From: Streptacidiphilus jeojiense
GTDB taxonomy: Bacteria > Actinomycetota > Actinomycetes > Streptomycetales > Streptomycetaceae
DNA: 42,542 nucleotides
Assembly (NCBI RefSeq): GCF_000719095.1
Contig: NZ_JOEH01000043.1
Span: forward strand, 1 to 42,542
Reading direction: 5' to 3'
This document shows positions 16,075 to 24,598 of this stretch, in pieces; position 1 is the first letter of the stretch, and every line of letters starts with the position of its first letter. Position numbers and translations under genes: made by a program. A model generated the notes under the pieces. That model worked only from the letters and a program-made list of their open reading frames with translations, was not told the DNA's origin and searched no databases.

Positions 16075-16788
16075 ATGAACAAGGACGGCAGGCCGGTCGG
16101 GCGCAGGGTCGTGCTCGGCGTGGCCGCGCTCGGGGCCGCCGGGGTGGCCTTCGGGGCACGGTTCCAGAACGGCATCGACAGCTTCCTTGCCACGGTCGAC
16201 AGCAAGGACCCGACCGGCCTGACCGGGCTGCTGCCCGGCGGCGGGGGCTTCCAGATCTACAACGTCGCCGACTCGCTCCCGCACAAGAGCGACCAGGACT
16301 ACCGGCTCACCGTCGACGGGCTGGTCGACCGGCCCGCCACCTACACCCTGGCCGAGCTGAGGGCGATGCCGCAGACCACCCTGGTCAAGGACGTGCAGTG
16401 CGTGACCGGCTGGCGGGTGCCCGACACCGAGTTCGGCGGGGTGCTGCTGTCGCACCTGCTGGACACCGCCGGGGTCAGGCCCGAGGGCAAGGCGCTGCGC
16501 TTCACCTGCTTCGACGGTGTCTACAGCGAGAGCCTGACCCTGGACGAGGCCCGCCGCCCGGACATGATGGTGGCGCACCAGATGAACAACGCGCCGGTCA
16601 CCGACGCCCACGGCGGCCCGGTGCGGCTGTACGCGGCGCCGATGTACTTCTACAAGTCGGCCAAGTGGCTGTCCGGCATCACCGTCACCGACCGGGTCAT
16701 GCCCGGCTACTGGGAGCACTACGGCTATGACGTCGAAGCCTGGGTCGGCAAGTCCAACGGGCGCAACGATGCACCGACCTCCCCCTGA
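16075..16788 (+). CDS. Molybdopterin-dependent oxidoreductase, sulfite oxidase/MsrP-like
   Basis: The 237-residue protein has an N-terminal Tat-like anchor (RPVGRRVVLGVAALGAAGVA), then an Oxidored_molyb fold: YRLTVDGLVDRPATYTLAEL, the molybdenum-ligating Cys109 in VKDVQCVTGW, FGGVLLSHLLDTAG, FTCFDGVYSESLTL and LYAAPMYFYKSAKWL. It lacks the C-terminal Mo-co dimerisation domain of true sulfite oxidases, as does MsrP. It is probably exported folded with its cofactor. The next gene, overlapping by 20 nt, is a cytochrome b that could deliver electrons. The start has no clear ribosome binding site. Its substrate (methionine sulfoxide or another S/N-oxide) is unknown. Confidence 0.85.
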   Translation: MNKDGRPVGRRVVLGVAALGAAGVAFGARFQNGIDSFLATVDSKDPTGLTGLLPGGGGFQIYNVADSLPHKSDQDYRLTVDGLVDRPATYTLAELRAMPQTTLVKDVQCVTGWRVPDTEFGGVLLSHLLDTAGVRPEGKALRFTCFDGVYSESLTLDEARRPDMMVAHQMNNAPVTDAHGGPVRLYAAPMYFYKSAKWLSGITVTDRVMPGYWEHYGYDVEAWVGKSNGRNDAPTSP

Positions 16789-17434
16789 GCCCGGCGAGCG
16801 CTACCGGTTCACCGTCGTCGAACGCTGGGTGCACCGGACCACCTCCACCCTGATGATGACCGCGATCGTCACCGCCGCCTGCCTCTACCTGCCGTTCCTG
16901 GCCGAGATCGTCGGACGGCGGCGACTGCTGGTGGTCATCCACGAGTGGTCCGGCATCCTGCTCCCGGCGCCGCTGCTGGCCGGGATCTTCTTCCGCTCGC
17001 TGCGCGCCGACCTGACCCGGTTGAACCGGTTCGGCCCGCAGGACAGCGGCTGGGCCTGGCGGGCGGTGCGGCACGGCACCAGGGCGGCCGGTCCGGCCGG
17101 GAAGTTCAACGCCGGGCAGAAGCTGTTCTCGGCCTTCATCGCCGGCGCGGTGCTGGTGATGGTCGGCACCGGTCTGATCATGTGGTTCCCGCACCTCTCC
17201 GCGCTGACCGTGCGGACCGGGGCCTCCTTCGTCCACGACTGGCTGGCGCTGGTCGTCGGCATCCTGGTCATCGGGCACATCCGGATGGCGCTCAAGGACC
17301 CCGAGGCCCGGCACGGGATGCGCACCGGGCGGGTCTCCCGGGCCTGGGCCAAGCGCGAGCACGCGCTGTGGACCGAGGACGAGGAGCAGGGCGAGAAGCA
17401 CGGCCGGGAACAGGAGCCGTCAGCCGGCCGCTGA
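16769..17434 (+). CDS. Cytochrome b/b6-domain membrane protein, partner of the molybdoenzyme
   Basis: The 221-residue protein has four predicted membrane helices and histidines placed for two b hemes: ERWVHRTTS in helix 1, VVIHEWSG before helix 2, and FVHDWLALVVGILVIGH in helix 4. This is the layout of the Ni/Fe-hydrogenase and formate dehydrogenase gamma-type cytochrome b family. ATG 16769 overlaps the upstream gene by 20 nt, so the two are surely one operon, and the pair would pass quinol electrons to the exported molybdoenzyme. The C-terminus is a charged cytoplasmic tail. The 3' end overlaps the convergent TetR gene by 15 bp. MsrQ is the E. coli analogue in role, not clearly in sequence. 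Confidence 0.83.
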   Translation: MHRPPPEPGERYRFTVVERWVHRTTSTLMMTAIVTAACLYLPFLAEIVGRRRLLVVIHEWSGILLPAPLLAGIFFRSLRADLTRLNRFGPQDSGWAWRAVRHGTRAAGPAGKFNAGQKLFSAFIAGAVLVMVGTGLIMWFPHLSALTVRTGASFVHDWLALVVGILVIGHIRMALKDPEARHGMRTGRVSRAWAKREHALWTEDEEQGEKHGREQEPSAGR

Positions 17435-18139
17435 GGCCCGTTCGATCTTCAGCGCCACCCCGTCCAGGAAGGTCTCCAGCACCAGCTCGAACACCTGGGC
17501 GTCGTCCCGGAACAGCTCGGTGAGCCGGGGCGCGCTGGCGCGCACCAGCGGGAAGCGGTCCTCCGGGAGCAGGCCGTACTTGACCGCCCAGGCGGCGTCG
17601 TCCTTGGCCTGCGCCTCCTGGTCCAGGATCAGGAACGAGGCCGAGGACTGGGTCATCGCCAGGGTGAGGTCCAGCAGCATCCGGTAGCACTCGGCGGCCT
17701 GGACGACCGGCAGTCCGGCCCGGTGCAGCACCCCGATCAGGTACTCCACGCTGGTCGTCTCGGCCGGGCTGGCGGTGGTGCGGGCCGCGGCCAGCACGGC
17801 CAGGGCCGGGCGCCGCATGTAGACCGCCCGGACCGCGCGGGCGGTGGCGGCCAGGGTCTCCCGCCAGCGGTCCGGACCCAGTGCCGAGACGGCGGCGAGC
17901 TCCACCGCCTCCTCCACCATGACGTCGGTCAGGGCCAGGATCAGCTCGTCCTTGTCGCGGAAGTGCCGGTACACGGCGGTCGGGTCCGCGCCCAGCTCCT
18001 TGCCGAGCCGACTGAACGTCAGCACCCCACCGCCGTCCGGCGAGCAGAGCCGGAGCGCGGCCTCCAGGATCGCCTCGCGGGTCAGCGCGGCCCGACGCCT
18101 GGCGGTGGCGGCAGCGCCCTGGTCCTTCGTCGCAGCCAC
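17420..18139 (-). CDS. TetR family transcriptional regulator
   Basis: The 239-residue protein has an N-terminal HTH: ALTREAILEAALRLCS, TFSRLGKELGADPTAVYRHF and RDKDELILALTDVMVEEA, a textbook TetR_N domain. The C-terminal ligand-binding half (from about residue 85) resembles the TetR_C group with AVRAVYMRRPALAVLAAART. GTG 18139 was chosen because GGGAGGAG lies 4-5 nt upstream; a longer reading would run through the operator region. It is divergent from the amidohydrolase/ABC importer operon and is the obvious candidate repressor, with the double palindrome at 18211-18239 as its site. The inducer is unknown, perhaps the imported substrate. Confidence 0.9.
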   Translation of the reverse strand: MAATKDQGAAATARRRAALTREAILEAALRLCSPDGGGVLTFSRLGKELGADPTAVYRHFRDKDELILALTDVMVEEAVELAAVSALGPDRWRETLAATARAVRAVYMRRPALAVLAAARTTASPAETTSVEYLIGVLHRAGLPVVQAAECYRMLLDLTLAMTQSSASFLILDQEAQAKDDAAWAVKYGLLPEDRFPLVRASAPRLTELFRDDAQVFELVLETFLDGVALKIERASAAG

Positions 18140-18210
18140 TGCTGCTCCTCCCGTTGCGGCGGCCGGGGGAGTGCCGCGGCCGAGTTGATCCGATCTTAAC
18201 CGGCGGCCGA

Positions 18211-18239
18211 TGTCAATGCCATTGACAGCACCGCTGTCA
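18211..18239. promoter_or_regulatory. Two overlapping palindromes, likely TetR operator
   Basis: TGTCAATG-C-CATTGACA (18211-18227) is a perfect 8+1+8 palindrome. TGACAGC-ACC-GCTGTCA (18223-18239) is a perfect 7+3+7 palindrome sharing TGACA with the first, and their centres are 12 bp apart. They sit in the divergent region between the TetR gene and the importer operon, 59 nt before GTG 18298. Two offset dimers bound side by side would fit such spacing. Confidence 0.75.
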
Positions 18240-18297
18240 TCGAGTGTGATGCTCACTCATCCAGCACCGCCAGCAGTGTTCCCACCACGGAGGACCC

Positions 18298-20010
18298 GTG
18301 CCCCGCGACACCCACCACGCCGACCTGGTCTTCACCGGCGGCCCCGTCTACACCGTGGACCCGGCCCGGTCCTGGGCGACCGCGGTCGCCGTCAGCGGCG
18401 GACGGATCACCGCCGTCGGCGACGACCACGACGTCCGCCCGCTGATCGGCCCCCGCACCGAGGTGGTCGACCTGGCCGGGAAGCTGCTGCTGCCCGGCTT
18501 CCAGGACGCCCATGTCCACCCGGTCCTGGCCGGGACCACGCTGCGCAGCTGCGACCTGCACCAGCTGGAGACCGCACCGGAGTACGCCGCCGCGGTCGCC
18601 GGCTACGCGGCCGCCAACCCCGACCGGGCCTGGATCACCGGCGGCGGCTGGAGCATGGAGGCCTTCCCCGGCGGCACCCCGCACCGGGACCTGCTGGACG
18701 CGGTCTGCCCGGACCGCCCGGTCGCACTGCCCAACCGCGACGGCCACGGGCTCTGGGCCAACAGCCGGGCCCTGGAGATCGCCGGGATCACCGCCGGCAC
18801 CCCGGACCCGGCCGACGGCCGGATCGAGCGCGACCCCGACGGCACCCCCACCGGGATGCTCCAGGAGGGCGCCGCCGAGCTGGTCACCCGTCACATCCCG
18901 GCCGCCACGGCGCAGGAGCTCTACCAGGGGCTGCTGGCCGGGCAGGCCTTCCTGCACAGCCACGGCATCACCGGCTGGCAGGACGCCGCGGTCGGCCCCG
19001 CCTTCGGCCCCGGCGACGTCTACGGCGCCTACCTGGCCGCGGCGAAGGACGGCTCGCTCACCGCCAGGGTCCGCGGCGCGCAGTGGTGGGACCGCGAGGG
19101 CGGTCTCGAGCAGCTCCCGTTCTTCCTGGAACGCCGGGCCGAGTGCGCGGCGGTGGGCGACGGGAGCGGGCGGTTCAGCACCGGCAGCGTCAAGATGATG
19201 CTGGACGGCGTCGCCGAGAACCACACCGCCGCCATGCTGGAGCCCTACCTGGACGGCTGCGGCTGCTCCAGCGGCGCCTCCGGGATGGACTTCATCGATC
19301 CCGAGAAGCTCGGCGGCTACGTCAGCGAACTCGACGCGGCCGGCTTCCAGGTGCACTTCCACGCCCTCGGCGACCGGGCCGTCCGCAACGCCCTGGACGC
19401 GGTCGAGGAGGCGCTGCGGCGCAACGGGCAGCGCGGCAACCGGCACCACCTGGCCCACCTCCAGGTGGTGCACCCCGAGGACGTCCCGCGCTTCCGGACG
19501 CTCGGGGCCACCGCCAACATGCAGCCGCTCTGGGCCTGCCACGAACCGCAGATGGACGAGCTCACCATCCCCTTCCTGGGCGAGCGCCGCTCCGGCTGGC
19601 AGTACCCGTTCGGCTCGCTGGCCCGCTCCGGGGCCATGCTCGCGGCCGGCAGCGACTGGTCGGTCAGCACCCCCGACGTGATGCTCGGCGTCCATGTCGC
19701 GGTCAACCGCAGCGCCCCGCAGTTCGAGGGCGGATCCGAGGGCGGATCCGCGGGCGGCGACGGCGGCAATGGCGGCGAGGTCCTCGGCGCGGAGGAGCGG
19801 CTGGACCTGGGCACCGCGCTGGCCGCCTACACCGCGGGCACGGCCCGGGTGAACCACCTGGACGCGGTCACCGGCTCGGTGCAGGTGGGCAAGTACGCCG
19901 ACCTGGTGGTGCTGGACCGCGACCCCTTCGCGGGACCGGCCGAGTCCATCGGCGCGACCCGGGTGCTGCGCACCTACGTCGACGGCGCGCTGGTGCACGC
20001 CGCGCAGTAG
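18298..20010 (+). CDS. YtcJ-like amidohydrolase (amidohydrolase family 3)
   Basis: The 570-residue protein has the N-terminal beta-sandwich strand ADLVFTGGPVYTVDP, the metal motif DAHVHP (Asp70, His72, His74), VHFHALGDRA, HHLAHLQ, AAGSDWSVST as the final Asp motif, and a C-terminal GKYADLVVLDRDPF strand. This is the complete architecture of amidohydro_3 enzymes, which hydrolyse N-formyl, N-acyl or related amide bonds. No signal is seen, so it is cytoplasmic. GTG 18298 follows GGAGG closely. A glycine-rich insert (EGGSEGGSAGGDGGNGG) near residues 478-494 is encoded by a 12-bp duplication. It heads the ABC importer operon and probably hydrolyses what the importer brings in. Confidence 0.88.
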   Translation: MPRDTHHADLVFTGGPVYTVDPARSWATAVAVSGGRITAVGDDHDVRPLIGPRTEVVDLAGKLLLPGFQDAHVHPVLAGTTLRSCDLHQLETAPEYAAAVAGYAAANPDRAWITGGGWSMEAFPGGTPHRDLLDAVCPDRPVALPNRDGHGLWANSRALEIAGITAGTPDPADGRIERDPDGTPTGMLQEGAAELVTRHIPAATAQELYQGLLAGQAFLHSHGITGWQDAAVGPAFGPGDVYGAYLAAAKDGSLTARVRGAQWWDREGGLEQLPFFLERRAECAAVGDGSGRFSTGSVKMMLDGVAENHTAAMLEPYLDGCGCSSGASGMDFIDPEKLGGYVSELDAAGFQVHFHALGDRAVRNALDAVEEALRRNGQRGNRHHLAHLQVVHPEDVPRFRTLGATANMQPLWACHEPQMDELTIPFLGERRSGWQYPFGSLARSGAMLAAGSDWSVSTPDVMLGVHVAVNRSAPQFEGGSEGGSAGGDGGNGGEVLGAEERLDLGTALAAYTAGTARVNHLDAVTGSVQVGKYADLVVLDRDPFAGPAESIGATRVLRTYVDGALVHAAQ

Positions 20011-20060
20011 TCCGGCGCAGTCCGGCCCCTGGATTGTTGGAGACAAGGAGAGGTTCCACG

Positions 20061-21731
20061 ATGCACAGAAGAGCCCTGCGCACCGCCCTGCCCGTCGCCG
20101 TCCTCGCCCTGATCGGCGGGGTGTCCGCCTGCAGCGGCTCCGGCAGCGGCGGCTCGGGCGCCTCGGCCAAGGCCGCGCCCAGCAGCAACTTCGCCACCTC
20201 GCAGATCACCACCGCACCCGGCAGGGCCGGACTGTCCTCGGTGACCTGGTGGGGCGACTACCGCGCCCCCTACTCCGAGGACCCGCTGACCACCGCGGAC
20301 TACCCCGAGGAGACCATCCTCGGCAATGTCTGCGAGTCGGTGCTGCACACCAACGCCGACTACACCGAGAGCGCGGGACTGGCCCGGAGCTGGAGCCAGC
20401 CCGACGCCCGGCACCTGGTCCTGCAGCTGGACCCGCGCGCGGTGTTCAGCGACGGCAAGCCGGTCACCGCCGCCGACGTGGTCTACAGCCTGCTGCGCAA
20501 CCAGGACCCGAACGTCGCCAGCAACTACGCCGACTCCTACAACGACGTCAGCTCGATCAGGGCCACCGGTCCCGAGCAGGTCACCATCGTCTTCAGCAAG
20601 GACGACTACCTCTTCGTCCACCTGCTCGGCATCCTCGGCGGCGCGGTGGTGGAGAAGGCCTTCGCGCAGAAGGCGGGGCAGAACTTCGGCAAGCCGGCCA
20701 CCGGTGTGGTCTGCTCCGGCCCCTACACCGTCGCCTCCTTCGACGGCACCAACTCGATGGTCCTCAAGCGCAATCCGAAGTACTGGGACCCGGCCCGGGC
20801 GGCGAAGTCCGACAGCGTCACCTTCAAGTTCATCGGCGACCCCTCGGCGCTGGCCAACGCACTCACCTCGGGCAGCCTCCAGGGCGCCTTCGACCTGCCC
20901 AGCTCCACCATCGCCCAACTGGGCAGGGCCGCCGACGGCAAGCTGTACGTCGGCGCGCAGGGCTCCACCACCCAGAACATCGACCTGATCGTCTCCAGGT
21001 TCACCGGCGGCTTCGCCGACGCCCGGGTCCGTCAGGCGCTCTCCATGGCCATCGACCGGGTCGGCATCGCCAAGACCCTGTTCGGCGGCGCGGCCGACCC
21101 GCTGTACGCGGTGGCCGGCCCCGGCTTCTGGGAGAGCAGCCCGGCCAGGAGCCAGTACCAGGCGGCCTATTCGGCCCTGGCGGTCAAACCCGACCTGGCC
21201 GCCGCCGCCAAGCTGGTGAAGGCCGCGGGGGCGAGCGGCAAGGAGGTCACCATCGCCTACGCCGCCGGTGTGCCCGCCGACGCGCAGCTGGCCCAGGTGC
21301 TCCAGCAGACCGCCTCGTCCATCGGCCTCAAGATGAAGATCGTCGGCCTGCCGGACCAGCAGTACGGCTCGCTGTTCATCGACCCCAAGGCCCGTGCCGC
21401 CTACGACGGCTTCCTCACCATCAACTACATGGAGTTCCCCGAGGCCACCGACATGTACTCCAGCTACACCACCAGGAACGGCTCGCAGAACTTCAACGGC
21501 TACAGCAACGCGGAGGTCCAGGCCGACCTCGACCGGGCCCAGGGGACCGCGGACCCGGTGGCCCGGGCCCGGTACGTACTGGCCGCGCAGAAGATCATCG
21601 ACCAGGACCTGCCCTGGATCCCGATCGTCCAGCCGCGCGCCCTGCTGTTCCAGAACAAGGCCGTCACCGGGGCCCCGCTCACCTTCTCCTACATGGACAA
21701 CGCCTGGGCCGCGTCCGTGGGCGCGCCCTGA
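20061..21731 (+). CDS. ABC transporter substrate-binding lipoprotein, peptide/nickel family 5
   Basis: The 556-residue protein starts with a lipoprotein signal (MHRRALRTALPVAVLALIGG, lipobox VSAC) and a Gly/Ser linker. The SBP_bac_5 domain shows VLQLDPRAVFSDGKPVTAAD, SNYADSYNDVSSIRATGPEQ, VVCSGPYTVASFDGT, LKRNPKYWD, DARVRQALSMAIDR and an aromatic C-lobe (PWIPIVQPRALLF). It is anchored outside the membrane and binds a peptide-like or other small ligand. ATG 20061 has AAGGAGAGG upstream. Its TGA overlaps the next ATG (TGATG), so it is coupled to the permease. The ligand is unknown; the adjacent amidohydrolase argues for an amide-bearing compound. Confidence 0.92.
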   Translation: MHRRALRTALPVAVLALIGGVSACSGSGSGGSGASAKAAPSSNFATSQITTAPGRAGLSSVTWWGDYRAPYSEDPLTTADYPEETILGNVCESVLHTNADYTESAGLARSWSQPDARHLVLQLDPRAVFSDGKPVTAADVVYSLLRNQDPNVASNYADSYNDVSSIRATGPEQVTIVFSKDDYLFVHLLGILGGAVVEKAFAQKAGQNFGKPATGVVCSGPYTVASFDGTNSMVLKRNPKYWDPARAAKSDSVTFKFIGDPSALANALTSGSLQGAFDLPSSTIAQLGRAADGKLYVGAQGSTTQNIDLIVSRFTGGFADARVRQALSMAIDRVGIAKTLFGGAADPLYAVAGPGFWESSPARSQYQAAYSALAVKPDLAAAAKLVKAAGASGKEVTIAYAAGVPADAQLAQVLQQTASSIGLKMKIVGLPDQQYGSLFIDPKARAAYDGFLTINYMEFPEATDMYSSYTTRNGSQNFNGYSNAEVQADLDRAQGTADPVARARYVLAAQKIIDQDLPWIPIVQPRALLFQNKAVTGAPLTFSYMDNAWAASVGAP

Positions 21732-22678
21732 TGGGCCGTCTGCTGCTGCACCGCCTCGGCGGGCTGCTCACCACCCTGCTGCTGTCCAGCGTGGTGATCT
21801 TCGGCAGCCTCTACCTCGCCCCCGGCAGCCCCGAGAACGTCCTCTTCGGCAGTCGCGCGCCCTCGGCGGCGGCCCGCGCCGCGGTGCGGCACCAACTGCA
21901 CCTGGACCGGCCGCTGCCGGTGCGCTACTGGGACTGGCTCACCGGAGTGCTGCACGGCGACCTGGGCCGGTCCATGGTCACCGGGCAGAGCGTCGCGAGC
22001 CGGGTCGGCACCGGGCTGGGCACCAGCCTGCTGCTGGTGGCCATGAGCATGGTCCTGGTCACCGTGCTCGGCCTGGGCATCGGCACGCTGGCCGCGCTGC
22101 GCCCCGGACGGGTGGACGCCGCCGCCCAGGCGGTGACCTCGCTGTCGGTGACCGTGCCGCCGTTCGTCGCCTCCACCCTGCTGATCTCGGTGTTCTCGGT
22201 CCGGCTCGGCTGGTTCCCGGCCTCGGGGCTGCAACCGGGCCTGGCCGCCCGTCTGCACGGCCTGGTGCTGCCGGCCTGCGCGCTGGCGGTGGTCTCCTGC
22301 GGCTTCCTGGCCCAGGTCACCCGGAACGCGCTGCGGGAGCAGCTCGACCGGGAGCATGTGCAGACCGCGCTGGTGCGCGGGCTGCCCCGGCGGGTGGTGC
22401 TGCGCGACCACGTGCTGCGCAACGCACTGCCGCCGATCATCACCGCGCTGGGGCTGCTCACCTCGGGGCTGTTCGCCTCCACGCTGATCGTCGAGTCGGC
22501 GTTCGCCGTACCCGGCATCGGCCAGCTCACCATCCAGTCCGTGGCGCAGAAGGACTTCCCGGTGGTGCAGGCGGTCTCGCTGCTGCTGGTCGCCGCCTTC
22601 GTGGTCTGCAACGCCGTCAGCGACCTGGCCCAGGCCCTGATCGACCCGCGGCTGCGCAGTGCAGGGAGGACAGCATGA
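21731..22678 (+). CDS. ABC transporter permease 1, DppB/OppB type
   Basis: The 315-residue protein has six transmembrane helices and the BPD_transp_1 EAA-type loop (QVTRNALREQL, HVQTALVRGLPRRVV, HVLRNALPPIITALG). The N-terminal helix runs into the conserved segment LAPGSPENVL and the region RDLGRSM-like HGDLGRSM, a DppB hallmark. It starts at ATG 21731, overlapping the binding-protein stop by 1 nt, and ends overlapping the second permease start by 4 nt (ATGA). It forms the membrane channel with the second permease. Confidence 0.92.
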   Translation: MGRLLLHRLGGLLTTLLLSSVVIFGSLYLAPGSPENVLFGSRAPSAAARAAVRHQLHLDRPLPVRYWDWLTGVLHGDLGRSMVTGQSVASRVGTGLGTSLLLVAMSMVLVTVLGLGIGTLAALRPGRVDAAAQAVTSLSVTVPPFVASTLLISVFSVRLGWFPASGLQPGLAARLHGLVLPACALAVVSCGFLAQVTRNALREQLDREHVQTALVRGLPRRVVLRDHVLRNALPPIITALGLLTSGLFASTLIVESAFAVPGIGQLTIQSVAQKDFPVVQAVSLLLVAAFVVCNAVSDLAQALIDPRLRSAGRTA

Positions 22679-23609
22679 CGACAGATCGACTCATGGCAGC
22701 GGCACCCCCGGTGCCGGCGGCGACCGCCGGACGCCGCAGCGGGCGGATCGCGCGGATCACCGGGACGCTCGGCCCCTCGGGCACCGCGGCGGCGGTGTTC
22801 CTGCTGCTGGTGCTGGTGATCGCACTGGCCGCACCGCTGGTGGCCCCCTACGACCCCGACCTGCAGTCGCTGCTGGACTCCTATGCCCCGCCGTCGGCCG
22901 CGCACCTGCTCGGCGCCGACGGCATCGGCCGGGACATCCTGTCCCGGCTGGTGTTCGGCTCCCGCACCAGCCTGCTCGGCCCGGCGCTGGTCGTGGCGGT
23001 ATCCCTCCTTGTCGGCATACCGCTTGCTCTCCTTGCCGCCTGGTACGGCGGAGCGGTGGACGCCGTGGTGGCCCGGGTCTTCGACCTGGTCTACGCGCTG
23101 CCGGGGCTGCTGCTCGCGGTGCTGGCGGTGGCCCTGTTCGGACCGGGGCTGGTACCGGCGGTGGCGGCGCTGTCCATCGCCTACATCCCCTTCCTGGCCC
23201 GGATCGTGCGGGCGGCGGCCCGACAGCAGCGGCAAGTCCCTATGTCGACGCACTCGCGGTGCAGGGTTTCGGCATCGTCCGGATCACCGTGCTGCACATC
23301 CTGCGCAACATCGCCCCGGTGGTGCTCGGGCAGGCCGCCATCGCCTTCGGCTACGCCCTGCTGGACCTCGCCTCGCTGTCCTACCTGGGCCTGGCCGTGC
23401 AGGCGCCCACCTCCGACTGGGGCGTCATGGTCAGTGACAGCGACGCCCTGATGAAGGGCTACTGGCTGCCGGTGATCGCACCGGGCGTGCTGATCGTGCT
23501 CTGCGTGCTGTCGCTGACCGTGCTGGGCGCGCGGATCAGCGGCCAGCGGCGACAGCCCTACCTGCGGCGCAAGCCCCGTCCCCGCCGCACCGAAGGAGCC
23601 CCGGCATGA
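22675..23609 (+). pseudogene. ABC transporter permease 2, DppC/OppC type, frameshifted
   Basis: The first frame reads a normal DppC-type permease N-terminus: hydrophobic helices, LVAPYDPDLQSLLDSY, HLLGADGIGRDILSRLVFGS and LARIVRAAARQQRQ. At 23233-23236 the reading must shift: the continuation SPYVDALAVQGFGIVRITVL through SDWGVMVSDSDALMKGYWLP lies in the -1 frame and ends at 23609, overlapping the next gene by ATGA. Restoring one base in CAAGT (as CAAAGT) gives full family length, about 311 residues. The first frame alone ends at 23451 with nonsense sequence. No slippery heptamer is visible, so this is a deletion or a sequencing error rather than programmed frameshifting. The other operon members look intact, which favours an error or a recent mutation. 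Confidence 0.82.
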
Positions 23610-24598
23610 CCGTCCCGCTGCTCGAACTGTCCGGGCTCACCGTCGAGGTCCCGGCCGAGGAGGGTCCCCGGCCGCTGCTCGACGGCATCGACCTCAGCCT
23701 GGACGCCGGGGAGGCGCTCGGCCTGGTCGGCGAGTCCGGCTCCGGCAAGTCGATGACCGTACGCGCCGTCACCAGGCTGCTGCCGCGCGGCGCCGAGGCC
23801 GGCGGGAGCATCCGCTTCCAGGGCACCGACGTGGCCGCCATGGACGCCGGCGCGCTGCGGCGCTACCGCGACCAGGGCGTCGGCATGATCTTCCAGGACC
23901 CGCGGGCCCACATCAATCCGACCCGGCGGATCGGCTCCTTCCTCACCGAGGCGCTGACCCGGAACCGGGGCGTGGCCCGCAGGGAGGCCGAGGCCCGCGC
24001 CGTCGCGGTGCTGGCCGAGGTCGGCATCGACGACCCGGGCCGCCGGCTGCGCCAGTACCCGCACGAACTCTCCGGCGGGATGCTGCAACGCGTCATGATC
24101 GCCTCGGTGCTGCTGGCCGAACCCCGGCTGATCCTCGCCGACGAGCCCACCACCGCCCTGGACGTCACCATCCAGTCCGAGGTGGTCGGCATCCTGGACC
24201 GGCTGCGCCGGGAGCGCGGCATGGGCATGGTCTTCATCACCCACGACCTGGACCTGGCGCTGGCGGTCTGCGGCCGGGTCGCGGTGATGTACGCCGGACG
24301 GATCGTCGAGGTCCGCGCGGCCGAGGAGCTGCACCGCCGCGCCGCCCACCCGTACACCCTGGGCCTGCTGGGCTCGCGCCCCTCCATCGACGCCCGGGCC
24401 GAACGGCTCGACGCCGTCCCCGGCCGCCCGGTCTCCGCCTACGAGGCCGGAACCGGCTGCGCCTTCGCGGACCGCTGCGCCCAGGTCCGCCCGGTCTGCC
24501 GGGAGCGGCGGCCCGAACTGGAGCCCTTCCGCGGCGGACTGGTGCGCTGCCACCGGGTCGCCGAACTCGCCCCCGCCGCAGAGGAGGTACCCGCATGA
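23606..24598 (+). CDS. ABC transporter ATPase 1, DppD/OppD type
   Basis: The 330-residue protein has Walker A GESGSGKSM (about residues 43-51), Q-loop IFQDPRAHINP, signature LSGGMLQRV, Walker B LILADEPTTALD and H-loop FITHDLDLAL, then the oligopeptide_HPY C-terminal zone with CAFADRCAQVRPVC (four-cysteine region found in DppD/OppD). It energises import with its partner ATPase. ATG 23606 overlaps the permease stop (ATGA), and its own stop overlaps the next ATG in the same way. Confidence 0.94.
   Translation: MTVPLLELSGLTVEVPAEEGPRPLLDGIDLSLDAGEALGLVGESGSGKSMTVRAVTRLLPRGAEAGGSIRFQGTDVAAMDAGALRRYRDQGVGMIFQDPRAHINPTRRIGSFLTEALTRNRGVARREAEARAVAVLAEVGIDDPGRRLRQYPHELSGGMLQRVMIASVLLAEPRLILADEPTTALDVTIQSEVVGILDRLRRERGMGMVFITHDLDLALAVCGRVAVMYAGRIVEVRAAEELHRRAAHPYTLGLLGSRPSIDARAERLDAVPGRPVSAYEAGTGCAFADRCAQVRPVCRERRPELEPFRGGLVRCHRVAELAPAAEEVPA

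Noticed and set aside
18253..20046. 597-codon minus-strand frame opposite the amidohydrolase
   Set aside because: Antisense shadow; the plus frame carries the complete amidohydrolase motif set.
23220..23250. Programmed ribosomal frameshifting in the permease gene
   Set aside because: No X-XXY-YYZ slippery sequence or clear downstream structure; a single missing base is simpler.
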